Part shown: positions 29,466 to 37,602 of the stretch, in pieces | Layout: every line of letters starts with the position of its first letter | Position numbering within the stretch: the first letter of the stretch is position 1 | Source of the DNA: CAVSWT01 sp963731745 | GTDB lineage: Bacteria > Bacteroidota > Ignavibacteria > Ignavibacteriales > Ignavibacteriaceae | Direction: 5' to 3' | Length of the DNA stretch: 64,000 nt | Assembly (NCBI GenBank): GCA_963731745.1 | Contig: CAVSWT010000010.1 | Location: 1-64,000 of the forward strand | Notes under the pieces: model-generated | The model's database searches: none | Told to the model about the DNA's origin: nothing | What the model saw: the letters and a program-made list of their open reading frames with translations, nothing else | Translations under genes and position numbers: made by a program

Positions 29466-29795
29466 TTAAAAAAGATAATTGGGTGGGATAATTAATTCCA
29501 CCCAGTTGATATAGTGGCAGAACTTATAATTCAAATCTATCTACCGCTTAGTATGATATTTTATTTACTGCAAAAAATTTACACAATGAAATATATTTAA
29601 TAATTAAATACCGGTTCATCTACTGTTATAAAAAAGATGCTGTTATTAAATGCGTTTTAAGGTGTGTTTCGAAGCAATAGTAAAAAGATAATAGACTTTA
29701 TGTAACACAATACGATCTACTTAACGGTATATTATTTGGAATAAGAAGTGATAAGTTATTTATTTATAGATCTAAATTAATTAGGAGAAGAAAAA
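29466..29795. other. Intergenic region with hairpin and regulatory motif
   Basis: No gene is seen. GGGTGG and CCACCC arms about 15 bases apart (29,481-29,505) form a hairpin that may end the first Met-rich transcript, without a U-tract. TTATGTAAC at 29,698-29,706 is followed about 30 bases later by a TATTATTTG -7-like box, the likely promoter of the second Met-rich gene. The rest is AT-rich and featureless. Confidence 0.45.
29698..29738 (+). promoter_or_regulatory. TTATGTAAC motif before second Met-rich gene
   Basis: TTATGTAAC is followed by CTTAACGGTATATTATTTGG, which contains a degenerate -7 element. It is about 90 bases upstream of the ATG at 29,796. It is the third occurrence of this motif at a copper-linked gene in the window. 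Confidence 0.4.
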
Positions 29796-30212
29796 ATGAA
29801 AGTAAAAATTTTAATCCCTGCAGTTTTGCTATTAGTAGCTGTTTTATCCTTTTCATGTTCACAAGATAAAGTTGACACGAATCTTCAAAACAAGGAAACC
29901 CAGGACGAAGTTATAAAAACAATTATTAACAATCCGGAAATGATGCAGAATTTTATGAATCATATGGCCGAGAATCCTGGAGCAATGAATAATATGACCA
30001 ATTGGATGATGGATAATAATAATACTCGTAACATGATGATGAACAGTATGTTTTCTGCTGCCAATAAGGATTCAGGAATAACCGACAGTATGTACCACAT
30101 GATGAATAATTATCCGCAGATGTGGGGCCGTATGCAGAATATGATGAATGGAAAAGGAATGAATAATAATGGAATGATGAATAATAATAATATGATGAAT
30201 CGGAAAAAATAA
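29796..30212 (+). CDS. Met-rich lipoprotein (putative copper binding), paralogue 2
   Basis: This 138-residue paralogue of the protein at 29,052 has a lipoprotein signal instead of a cleavable one: hydrophobic start (IPAVLLLVAVLSFSC) with the lipobox Cys at residue 21. It is therefore anchored in a membrane while its partner is soluble. The mature part has 24 Met, again in MM/MMM groups with Asn-rich linkers (MMDNNNTRNMMMNSM, MMNNNNMMNRKK). GGAGAAGAAAAA precedes the ATG. It is probably a membrane-tethered Cu(I)/Ag(I) binder; the function is inferred from composition and context. Confidence 0.7.
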   Translation: MKVKILIPAVLLLVAVLSFSCSQDKVDTNLQNKETQDEVIKTIINNPEMMQNFMNHMAENPGAMNNMTNWMMDNNNTRNMMMNSMFSAANKDSGITDSMYHMMNNYPQMWGRMQNMMNGKGMNNNGMMNNNNMMNRKK

Positions 30213-30277
30213 ATGTAAACTAATTATAAGTGGATAGGTTAAATAATCCCATCTACCTAATAATTAATGAAGTTTCA

Positions 30278-30379
30278 ATGCAAGTTTTAATGTTAATATT
30301 AATTCTGTTTTTAGTTGGGTTCATTTTTTTATAAAAATTCAGTAATGGCCGTAAAGGCAAAGATTGCTGTAAGAAAAAG
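30278..30379 (+). pseudogene. Remnant of a second tiny Cys-ended membrane protein
   Basis: From ATG 30278 the frame encodes a hydrophobic helix (MQVLMLILILFLVGFIFL), then a TAA (30332-30334), then in the same frame KFSNGRKGKDCCKKK. The parts match the design of the 32-residue protein at 27,104 (helix, basic linker, KDCCK). One in-frame stop interrupts it and it has no own stop after KKK, so it looks decayed. A terminator directly follows (30,375-30,406). Confidence 0.4.
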
Positions 30380-30406
30380 ATGGGGTGCTCCATCTTTTCT
30401 TATTTT
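30375..30406 (+). terminator. Rho-independent terminator
   Basis: AAAAGATGG pairs with CCATCTTTT around the loop GGTGCT, followed by CTTATTTT. It lies between the Cys-ended remnant and the SHOCT gene. This argues that the SHOCT protein starts at ATG 30425 and not at the upstream in-frame ATG 30380, which lies inside this hairpin. Confidence 0.65.
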
Positions 30407-30424
30407 AAAGAAAGGAAAAATAAA

Positions 30425-30640
30425 ATGTTTCATAATTGGATGGGGGGAGAAATGTGGTTTAGCTGGATATTTTGGGTAATAATAATTGTTTTAGTAGTCT
30501 GGATGATCGTTAACAGAAGTAATAAAAATAGATTGAATTTTCCGCAGCATGAAAATGCTTTAGACATTCTAAGAAAGAGATATGCAAAAGGAGAAATAAC
30601 AAAAGAACAATTCGAACAAATGAAAAAGGATTTAGAATAG
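30425..30640 (+). CDS. SHOCT-domain small membrane protein
   Basis: The protein has 71 residues from ATG 30425, chosen because AAAGAAAGGA lies just upstream and the longer start falls within a terminator. A membrane segment (about residues 10-28: FSWIFWVIIIVLVVWMIV) is followed by a C-terminal SHOCT domain (about 45-71: ALDILRKRYAKGEITKEQF, then EQMKKDLE). SHOCT domains are short helical modules of uncertain role, often fused to one membrane helix and found beside copper genes in this group. A hairpin follows at 30,657. Confidence 0.8.
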   Translation: MFHNWMGGEMWFSWIFWVIIIVLVVWMIVNRSNKNRLNFPQHENALDILRKRYAKGEITKEQFEQMKKDLE

Positions 30641-30656
30641 ATAAACATCAATAGAT

Positions 30657-30682
30657 AAGGTGCTAATTAGTAGAAGCACCTT
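30657..30682 (+). terminator. Hairpin after SHOCT gene, possible terminator
   Basis: AAGGTGCT (30657-30664) pairs with AGCACCTT (30675-30682) around a 10-base loop. There is no clear U-run after it, so termination is likely but not certain. It separates the SHOCT gene from copB. Confidence 0.5.
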
Positions 30683-30734
30683 AATCTTGATTAAATTAAA
30701 AATCAATTTCTTATAATAAACAAAAATTAAATTT

Positions 30735-32717
30735 ATGAATCACACTAACCATAAACATCATAATCATAGTGAGCATCATGGGCACATGATCCAAGACTTC
30801 AAAAAAAGATTCTGGATTTCACTTGTAATCTCAATTCCAATCCTTCTTCTATCACCAATGATCCAGCACTTTCTGGGTATTAAGCAAGCTTTGAGTTTTA
30901 GCGGTGATATTTATGTTTTGTTTGCGCTTTCATCTTTTGTCTATTTTTATGGCGGCTGGCCATTCTTAAAAGGACTAATTGAAGAATTGAAAAAGAAGCA
31001 GCCTGGAATGATGACTTTAATCGCGCTTGCAATTTCGGTAGCCTATTTTTACAGCGGTGCTGTTGTATTCGGTGTTAAAGGTGAAGTCTTCTTCTGGGAA
31101 CTTGCAACCCTTATCGTTATTATGCTTCTCGGGCACTGGATTGAAATGAAATCAGTAATGGGCGCTTCGAAAGCTCTTGAAGAGCTTGCTAAACTTATGC
31201 CTGATGAAGCTCATAAAATTGATGACGACGGAAATGTCACTGATGTTCCGGTTTCCGAACTTAAGCACGAAGCTAAATTATTAATAAAACCGGGTGAAAA
31301 AATTCCTGCTGATGGAAAAATTTTTGAAGGTAAAAGTTCCATCAATGAAGCAATGATTACAGGTGAATCCAAACCTGTTTCTAAAGGCGAAGGCGATAAT
31401 GTAGTCGGGGGATCAATAAACGGCGAGGGTTCTATAAAGATTGAAGTTGAGAAAATTGGCGATGAAACTTTTCTTTCACAGGTTGTAAAGATGGTTAAAG
31501 AGGCACAGGAAAGTAAATCCAAAACTCAGAACTTCGCCAACAAAGCCGCATTCTGGTTAACTATTGTTGCAATTACTTCCGGCGCATTAACAATGTTTGT
31601 ATGGCTTGTGTTTACCGGACAAAGTTTCAATTTTGCATTATCCAGAACCGTAACGGTTATGGTAATTACTTGTCCGCATGCTCTCGGTCTGGCAATTCCG
31701 CTTGTTGTGGCGGTTTCAACTGCACTTTCTGCAAAAAGCGGTTTACTTATTAGAAACAGAAATGCATTTGAAGAGGCAAGAAATATTCAGGCAATTATTT
31801 TTGATAAAACCGGAACTTTAACCAAAGGTGAATTCGGTGTAACCGAAACATTTTCATTTGATGATAAATATGATGGAAAAGAAATTCTGAAATATGCTGC
31901 GGCAGTTGAATCTGAATCAGAACATCCGATTGCACAAGGAATAGTAAGTTCCTCTGAAGATAAATATCAGGTGAAAGATTTCAATTCAATACCCGGCAAA
32001 GGTGCGGAAGGGAAAGTAAATGGTAAAGATGTTAAAGTGGTCAGCCCAGGTTATCTCGAAGAAAATAAAATTAAATTACAAGAAAAAGATAAGATTGAAA
32101 AATTATCTGCTCAGGGTAAAACTGTTGTTTTTGTCCTTTTTGATAATAAACTAACCGGCGCAATAGCATTAGGCGATATTATCCGCGATGAATCCAAAGA
32201 AGCAATAAAAAAGCTTAAAGAGTTAGGAATAAAAACAATGATGCTTACCGGTGATAACAAACAGGTTGCAAAATGGGTTGCTGATGAGCTGGGACTCGAT
32301 GATTTTTTTGCTGAAGTGCTGCCCGGTAAAAAAGCAGAGAAAGTAAAAGAAGTGCAGAATCGCGGAATGATTGTGGCGATGACAGGCGACGGTGTAAACG
32401 ATGCCCCTGCACTGGCACAAGCCGATGTTGGAATTGCAATAGGCACAGGAACGGATGTAGCGGTCGAAACTGCCGATATAATTCTTGTTAGAAGTAATCC
32501 GAAAGATGTGGTTTCATTAATTAAATTTTCAAAAGCAACTTATAGTAAAATGGTTCAAAATCTAATATGGGCAACCGGTTACAATGTTATTGCTATTCCT
32601 TTGGCTGCGGGTGTTTTGTTTTCTGTCGGAATAATTTTAAGCCCAGCGCTTGGAGCAGTTTTAATGTCGGTTAGTACAATTGTAGTGGCTATAAATGCAA
32701 AGATGTTAAAAGTGTAA
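30735..32717 (+). CDS. copB: Copper-translocating P-type ATPase, CopB-like
   Basis: This 660-residue P1B-type ATPase exports copper across the inner membrane. The N-terminus is His-rich (HTNHKHHNHSEHHGHM) instead of a CxxC domain, typical of CopB. All catalytic landmarks are present: the membrane motif CPH (VITCPHALGLAIPL), actuator TGES (MITGESKPVSK), phosphorylation site DKTGTLTKGE, HP motif (SESEHPIAQ), and MLTGDNK and TGDGVNDAPAL. The CPH rather than CPC motif places it in the P1B-3 group (Cu+/Cu2+/Ag+). No ribosome binding site is obvious, as at many genes in this phylum. It closes the copper region. Confidence 0.9.
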   Translation: MNHTNHKHHNHSEHHGHMIQDFKKRFWISLVISIPILLLSPMIQHFLGIKQALSFSGDIYVLFALSSFVYFYGGWPFLKGLIEELKKKQPGMMTLIALAISVAYFYSGAVVFGVKGEVFFWELATLIVIMLLGHWIEMKSVMGASKALEELAKLMPDEAHKIDDDGNVTDVPVSELKHEAKLLIKPGEKIPADGKIFEGKSSINEAMITGESKPVSKGEGDNVVGGSINGEGSIKIEVEKIGDETFLSQVVKMVKEAQESKSKTQNFANKAAFWLTIVAITSGALTMFVWLVFTGQSFNFALSRTVTVMVITCPHALGLAIPLVVAVSTALSAKSGLLIRNRNAFEEARNIQAIIFDKTGTLTKGEFGVTETFSFDDKYDGKEILKYAAAVESESEHPIAQGIVSSSEDKYQVKDFNSIPGKGAEGKVNGKDVKVVSPGYLEENKIKLQEKDKIEKLSAQGKTVVFVLFDNKLTGAIALGDIIRDESKEAIKKLKELGIKTMMLTGDNKQVAKWVADELGLDDFFAEVLPGKKAEKVKEVQNRGMIVAMTGDGVNDAPALAQADVGIAIGTGTDVAVETADIILVRSNPKDVVSLIKFSKATYSKMVQNLIWATGYNVIAIPLAAGVLFSVGIILSPALGAVLMSVSTIVVAINAKMLKV

Positions 32718-32745
32718 TTTTTTTATTAATAATTATTATATTTTT

Positions 32746-33480
32746 CTAACTCATCCCATGCTTCCAGCCGATTTTTACCAACCACCAATTCATGGGAAAT
32801 GTTACAATTGCACCAACAATTAGCCCAAGTGAGCCAAATCCCCAAAATGCTGCTGTATCCGGTTTAGGCGGATGCCCAACTACATTTGGAGTAACAAACT
32901 TCATTACTAATCCCATCCCTAACATAACAGTTATCATAGAAAAAAATTCAGCTCGTCCACCTTTCCATAGCGACATGCTAACGGAGTTTCCCATATTTCT
33001 CATTGCAATAAACTGGAAAATAAACCACCCAAATGCAAAGCCAGCTGCATACTCAAACCAAAATTCCGTCCAAAATTCAAATCCAATAATCCTTGAAATC
33101 ACCATTGCGGTCATAATACCAAGACCATCGCCGCCAACGCAATGAATTACGGAACCAACTACTTTTTTCCATCGAGGTTTTACGAATTCATGATGAATAG
33201 TTTTTTTATTTTCCGCTTTTACATTTTGAATATTTTGCGGACGACAGCTAATTTGATAAAAGTAAAATCCTAAAACCGAGAAAAATATTATAATGATTAT
33301 CCACCCTGGTTTTAAAGCTTTATTCACTTCAGTGTTAACATAAAGCATATCATTTAAAGTCCATCCAGCCAACAATAACCCACATACATACCATACAATT
33401 ACAAAGTACGGGTTAGTTAAAAAAATAAGAAAAGATAAATACATTAATTGAATCCGAATTTTTGAAAAAAAAATAAACAA
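32746..33480 (-). CDS. DUF4396 membrane protein
   Basis: This 244-residue multi-pass membrane protein converges on copB with a 28-base gap. At least six hydrophobic segments are visible (for example WIIIIIFFSVLGFYFY, EFFSMITVMLGMGLVM). The core (about residues 110-240) holds the DUF4396 hallmark VIHCVGGDGLGIMTAMV, followed by FEYAAGFAFGWFIFQ. The function of the family is unknown; the conserved His, Cys and Asp within the membrane suggest metal or small-molecule handling, which is speculation. A shorter start at 33,444 (MYLSFLIFL) is possible. Confidence 0.7.
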   Translation of the reverse strand: MFIFFSKIRIQLMYLSFLIFLTNPYFVIVWYVCGLLLAGWTLNDMLYVNTEVNKALKPGWIIIIIFFSVLGFYFYQISCRPQNIQNVKAENKKTIHHEFVKPRWKKVVGSVIHCVGGDGLGIMTAMVISRIIGFEFWTEFWFEYAAGFAFGWFIFQFIAMRNMGNSVSMSLWKGGRAEFFSMITVMLGMGLVMKFVTPNVVGHPPKPDTAAFWGFGSLGLIVGAIVTFPMNWWLVKIGWKHGMS

Positions 33481-33650
33481 TTGAAATTTTGGTGTAAATG
33501 ACGAACAACAACATTCAGATATTAATTTATGGTCTGTGATGAAGACTAAGATATAAAAGTTGGTGTAAACAGAATTATGTTTTTCTAATATTAATTATAT
33601 TGTATCCTATAATGATAGATTATTCTTATTAATTTTGTTGGAGAAGAAAA

Positions 33651-34208
33651 ATGAAAATTCTCTTGTCAGTTATATTTACATTAATTGCAATTACAGTTGT
33701 TGGCGTAATTATTATTTTCAGCGGAATCTATAACGTGAGTGCCTTAAATCCTGAACCCGGTGTTTCCAGATGGGTCTTAGAAACAACTATGGACAATTCG
33801 GTTGAACATCATGCAAGTGATATTAAAGTTCCAAATCTCGATGATCCTTCCATGATTGAAATGGGATTGAGTCATTACAAAGAAATGTGTGAAAGCTGCC
33901 ACCAAGGACCGGGTGTAGAAGAAAGTGAACTATCAAAAGGATTAAATCCGCACGCTCCAAATTTATACAAGCATGGAAAAAATATGGATCCGAAAGAGAT
34001 TTTTTGGATTACTAAAAATGGCATTAAAATGACGGGTATGCCGGCGTGGGGTAGAACTCATTCAGACTATAAAATTTGGGCAATTACTGCTGCAGTTAAA
34101 AAACTTTATAGCGTTTCTAAAACAAAATATAGTTCAATCAAGGTTGAGGAGGATGAGTCTAGTTCTGAAGAGCAGGAAAATAAAACGGAAACAAAAATTC
34201 GTTATTAG
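33651..34208 (+). CDS. Monohaem c-type cytochrome with N-terminal membrane anchor
   Basis: This 185-residue protein has one N-terminal membrane helix (about residues 5-25) and a cytochrome c domain facing the periplasm (about 70-165). One haem site is visible (MCESCHQGPG), and Met in KMTGMPAWG is the probable distal ligand. The C-terminus is acidic (VEEDESSSEEQENK). GGAGAAGAAAA precedes the ATG. It is paired with a second cytochrome 78 bases downstream; together they probably pass electrons to a terminal reductase encoded elsewhere. Confidence 0.8.
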   Translation: MKILLSVIFTLIAITVVGVIIIFSGIYNVSALNPEPGVSRWVLETTMDNSVEHHASDIKVPNLDDPSMIEMGLSHYKEMCESCHQGPGVEESELSKGLNPHAPNLYKHGKNMDPKEIFWITKNGIKMTGMPAWGRTHSDYKIWAITAAVKKLYSVSKTKYSSIKVEEDESSSEEQENKTETKIRY

Positions 34209-34286
34209 TAAATTATATTTTTGATATCATTTTTTATCGCGGAAGTTGACAATATCTAAATCAATAATTATAAATTTAACTGATAA

Positions 34287-34730
34287 ATGTTTATGAAACC
34301 GAAAGTCATTAATTTTGCAATTACTACGTTAATTATAATTTCCGTAACATCTTTTTTATCATTGGCTCAAACCTCTGAAACTGAAGATACATCCCAAAGT
34401 TGGGTTGCTCCCGAATCAGCGAATAAATTACAAAATCCCTTAAAAGGAATTATTGAATCTGCGAAGAAAGGTGGGAAGCTTTTCAATCAAATTTGTTTTG
34501 AATGTCATGGCGATAATGGAGGGGGAGACGGTCCTTCAGCTTATATGTTTGATCCTAAACCCGCAAATTTAGCTTCTAAAAAGGTTCAAGAACAGAGTGA
34601 CGGAGCATTATTTTGGAAAATCAGTGAAGGAAATGGTGCTATGCCATCTAATAAAGAAACTTTCACAGAAAAAGAACGGTGGCAGCTTGTAAATTTTATT
34701 AGATATTTAGCTAAAAAAAAGAATGATTAA
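34287..34730 (+). CDS. Monohaem c-type cytochrome, secreted
   Basis: This 147-residue protein starts at ATG 34287, or at 34293 (MKPKVINF), which also gives a good signal peptide ending near SLAQ. A single haem motif (ICFECHGDNGGGDG, about residue 73) is followed by a Met ligand candidate (GNGAMPSNKETF). The GDNGGGDGP pattern matches the common cytochrome c6/cbb3 subunit-like family used in periplasmic electron transfer. It reads in the same direction as the anchored cytochrome upstream. Confidence 0.8.
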   Translation: MFMKPKVINFAITTLIIISVTSFLSLAQTSETEDTSQSWVAPESANKLQNPLKGIIESAKKGGKLFNQICFECHGDNGGGDGPSAYMFDPKPANLASKKVQEQSDGALFWKISEGNGAMPSNKETFTEKERWQLVNFIRYLAKKKND

Positions 34731-34861
34731 AAATAAATTATTAGAGGAGTTAACTATCTTAAATTATTTTTTATGCTTCTAATTTTGCAAGCTTCAAGAT
34801 ATTTAATTCAGATTATACTATTATAAAATTAATTATGTTATTTGGATTAAGTGATGTTATA

Positions 34862-35710
34862 TTATTGAGTTATAGATTTTAGCTTATAAATAGTTAAAGA
34901 TGCATTTCCGTGCTTGCCTTCATCACTAATTATTAAATTACCATCTGAATTAAATGTTAATCCTTCAGGTTGTTTATGAAGTTTACCTGATAATCTAATA
35001 CAATTTAATATTTTACCATCCGTGGTTATTTCAATAATTGCTTTCACATGAGAACTTAAAATAAAATATGTATTCGTTTTTGAATTATACTCTATCGCTG
35101 TTGGGGAAAAGTTTTTCATTTTGAATCTATGCTCAAGTTCCTTTATCGAAAGTATAAATCTTGGTTCTAAAATCAACTTTTTTTCAACTAAATCAAATGA
35201 AAAAATGCTCCGGTTGTCTGGCGAATTACTAGAAGATTCTTTACATGCAAGAAGGAGAGAGTTTGTTGCGGGATCATAGCATAGTCCTTCTACGTTATTA
35301 TACTTAGCAAGACCGGTTTGATAGATTTTATAGCTTGACACTTCACTGATTTTAGGTCGAGTAAATTCATAAAGTTCACCGGAACTTACGATTAAATAGA
35401 ATGTATCCCGTACGATAGCTAATCCTTCAAAATCTCTATGGATGGTGGGAGCATCTATATTAAATTTATTTATGATTTTCCCACTTGAATCGTCTAATTG
35501 ATAAATTATTCCATTTTCATCTTCATGACAAAATAGTTTTCCATCCCTGGAACATGCTAATCCCGAAATTTCCCTTAATTTTTTATGAAGTTTATATTGA
35601 ACTGGATTTTTAAAATCGTATTCTGATAAAGCAGATTGGCTTAAGGTACAATCTGCATAAAGAAGGATGATAAGAATAACTTGGATTATTATTCGAATTC
35701 TCGTATTCAT
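34862..35710 (-). CDS. SdiA-regulated-like secreted beta-propeller protein
   Basis: This 282-residue protein has an N-terminal signal (residues 4-25). The body consists of repeated strands typical of the SdiA-regulated family: LREISGLACSRDGKLFCHED, HRDFEGLAIVRDTFYLI, NNVEGLCYDPATNSLLLACK, KQPEGLTFNSDGNLIISDE. Each repeat has an (I/V/F/P)-x-G-L blade motif. Such proteins are calcium-binding-like propellers of unclear function in the envelope. It stands alone, oriented opposite to the cytochromes. Confidence 0.75.
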   Translation of the reverse strand: MNTRIRIIIQVILIILLYADCTLSQSALSEYDFKNPVQYKLHKKLREISGLACSRDGKLFCHEDENGIIYQLDDSSGKIINKFNIDAPTIHRDFEGLAIVRDTFYLIVSSGELYEFTRPKISEVSSYKIYQTGLAKYNNVEGLCYDPATNSLLLACKESSSNSPDNRSIFSFDLVEKKLILEPRFILSIKELEHRFKMKNFSPTAIEYNSKTNTYFILSSHVKAIIEITTDGKILNCIRLSGKLHKQPEGLTFNSDGNLIISDEGKHGNASLTIYKLKSITQ

Positions 35711-35955
35711 TTTTAATTAATTATTAATATTTAATATGAAACTTATAAGCATATCTAAATTTATTGAGTAAATTAATAAGATATTGTTTATGAAATTGTT
35801 CTAGATTTCCATACAGAAAATAATCAAATAAACCTTTAATTATATTTTTATAAAGAAGATAAAAATAGGTAATGTAAAAATTTTGTGAGGCAATTACTTG
35901 AAATATTTTCTTATATTGCCAGCCATATTTTTTAATGATTTATAAAGGGATAAAA

Positions 35956-36678
35956 ATGAAGTTTAAAGTTGTTTTAGTTTCGATAATTGTTGTGTTTATT
36001 TTAGGTGCATGCAGCAAACAAGCTCACGAAGAAAATGCGGAAGATGTTAATAAAGTTGAACAAAATACAATGGCTCAATCTTCTCACAAAGCCGTTGTTG
36101 AGGAAATTGCAGAAGCAAAATCTTATACATATTTAAGAGTTAAAGAAGGAGACAAAGATTATTGGATAGCCATAACAAAAAGGCCTATGGAAAAAGGTGA
36201 AACCATATACTTTAATAAAGCTCTTGAAATGAAAAACTTTAAAAGTACGGATTTGAATAAAACATTTGAGTCAGTTTTATTCGTTCAGGATATAAGTAAA
36301 CAGCCTGTCCAGGATCAGCCGCAAATGGGTTCAAGTTCTACTCAAGGAAATAAGCCTGTTATTGTGAAAGAAGAAGTAAATGTGGAGCCTGTTAAAGGTG
36401 GAATTACAATCTCGAAATTATTTGCAAATAAAAAATCCTATGAAAATAAAACTGTGAAAATCAGAGGCAAAGTTACAAAGTACAACCCAGGAATTATGGA
36501 TAAGAATTGGGCACATATTCAAGACGGGACAAGTGACGGTGATAATTTCGATTTGACTGTAACCACTCAAAAAGATGTTAAAGTTGGTGATGTCGTAACT
36601 TTTGAAGGTAAGGTTGCTTTGAATAAAGATTTTGGTTACGGATATTCATATGATGTAATTCTGGAAGACGCCAAATAA
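35956..36678 (+). CDS. Lipoprotein with C-terminal OB-fold domain
   Basis: The start is ATG 35956 (MKFKVVLVSIIVVF), preceded by AAAGGGAT; an upstream ATG at 35,935 would spoil the signal. The lipobox is ILGACSK, with Cys near residue 19. An N-terminal region (about 40-115) has YTYLRVKEGDKDYWIAITKR. After a Pro/Gln linker, an OB-fold (about 150-240) reads TVKIRGKVTKYNPGIMDKNW and GDVVTFEGKVALNKDF. Such OB-fold lipoproteins occur widely in sediment bacteria; the ligand is unknown. A terminator-like hairpin follows. Confidence 0.7.
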   Translation: MKFKVVLVSIIVVFILGACSKQAHEENAEDVNKVEQNTMAQSSHKAVVEEIAEAKSYTYLRVKEGDKDYWIAITKRPMEKGETIYFNKALEMKNFKSTDLNKTFESVLFVQDISKQPVQDQPQMGSSSTQGNKPVIVKEEVNVEPVKGGITISKLFANKKSYENKTVKIRGKVTKYNPGIMDKNWAHIQDGTSDGDNFDLTVTTQKDVKVGDVVTFEGKVALNKDFGYGYSYDVILEDAK

Positions 36679-36697
36679 AATTGGTTAATTTAAAATA

Positions 36698-36735
36698 TAG
36701 AAATCCGGTTTCTTTTAGATATCGGGTTTCTTTTT
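36698..36735 (+). terminator. Probable terminator of the OB-fold lipoprotein gene
   Basis: AGAAATCCGGTTTC pairs imperfectly with GATATCGGGTTTCT, partly through G-U pairs, and is followed by TTTTTTT. It sits 20 bases after the stop codon. The tail of the broken phosphoesterase on the other strand ends inside it. Confidence 0.55.
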
Positions 36736-37206
36736 TTTAAACCATTTATGCTGCCATATTGAAAATGGAGCGATTGAATTCATTCCAATTAACAAAGTAT
36801 TATCAAGAATTTTAGCGTAAGGAAAAATTTCATCACTTAAAAAAATGCAATTATCAAAACACTCTCTATAAAAATTATAAAAATCGTTTAACTTTTCTTT
36901 TTAGTTTGTGTTTTTACATTTGTTGTTAAAATTAAAAATATCCTCTGCAGTTTGAACACCGCCGAATATATCATGATTACCGATTGCAAGTGAAAGCCTA
37001 TCGCTTCGTAAAATTCCGAATTTTTTAAATAAGTTTCTGATCATTATAAAATCATTATGGTCTGCGTTGTCAGTTAAGTCACCTGTGATTACGATATGTT
37101 CAACGTGAGAACTGATTAAATAATCCAACGCATATTTTAAGCTGCTGAGGTTATTGTGCTTAAGAAACGAAGTAAAATGTAAGTCTGAAATATGACCAAG
37201 TAACAT
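36715..37206 (-). pseudogene. Truncated, frameshifted metallophosphoesterase
   Basis: The N-terminal half of a calcineurin-like phosphoesterase is clear: MLLGHISDLHF (D-x-H), VITGDLTDNADH and LAIGNHDIFG, that is three of the metal-site motifs. The frame stops at TAA 36901-36903. Skipping two bases resumes as KEKLNDFYNFYRECFDNC and then PYAKILDNTLLIGMNS, which fits the family, but the sequence ends at 36,715 inside a neighbouring terminator. The C-terminal metal-binding histidines are missing. At about 160 of the usual 250 or more residues this is a real remnant, not just a sequencing slip. Confidence 0.75.
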
Positions 37207-37246
37207 GTAATTTTCCGTTATTATTTGTAACGAAAATATAATGTGT

Positions 37247-37293
37247 GTTTGTTACCAAACGTGTAATAAAATATTACCAAACTGTTATCAAAT
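37247..37293. promoter_or_regulatory. Phased TTACCAAAC repeats, operator-like
   Basis: TTACCAAAC lies at 37252-37260 and 37274-37282, and a variant TTATCAAAT at 37285-37293. The spacings are 22 and 11 bases, two and one DNA turns. The first copy also forms a small hairpin (GTTTG-TTAC-CAAAC, 37247-37260). They are about 100 bases before the 69-residue gene at 37,393 and just upstream of the broken phosphoesterase. A regulator binding on one face of the helix would fit. Confidence 0.35.
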
Positions 37294-37392
37294 CTTTGTA
37301 TTTTAAGATTGACTAAAAATTTAACATGAAAATGTTTGACAATTATTTTCTAGTTGTTCATTTTAAAATTGACATTTATATAAAGCATACCC

Positions 37393-37602
37393 ATGGATCA
37401 AAAGATAAAAATTCAAAATTTTGATGAGTTAGTGAAAAAGAATTACCTCTATTTCGAAGCACTACAGCGTTCATATAATAAAAATAAAAGTCTGGACGAT
37501 GCAGAAATAAACAAGGAATTCAAAAATTTGTTGGATAAATTTTCGAAAGAATTTGATATAGCAAGTACTTTTAAAGCAAATAAAAGTTCAGTGTCAAAAT
37601 AA
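37393..37602 (+). CDS. Small hypothetical protein, 69 aa
   Basis: The ATG at 37393 (MDQKIKIQNFDELVKKNYLY) has no obvious ribosome binding site. The protein is Lys/Asn/Glu-rich, probably all helical, with no signal, membrane segment or recognised domain. An AT-rich promoter-like stretch with TTGACA (37,370) precedes it. It stands alone. The function is unknown. Confidence 0.5.
   Translation: MDQKIKIQNFDELVKKNYLYFEALQRSYNKNKSLDDAEINKEFKNLLDKFSKEFDIASTFKANKSSVSK

Noticed and set aside
30380..30424. Upstream ATG at 30380 for the SHOCT protein
   Set aside because: It lies inside a clear terminator hairpin; ATG 30425 has a purine-rich ribosome binding region.
32111..32446. Three minus-strand frames stacked within copB
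   Set aside because: All are shadows of the P-type ATPase core, which is strongly conserved on the plus strand.
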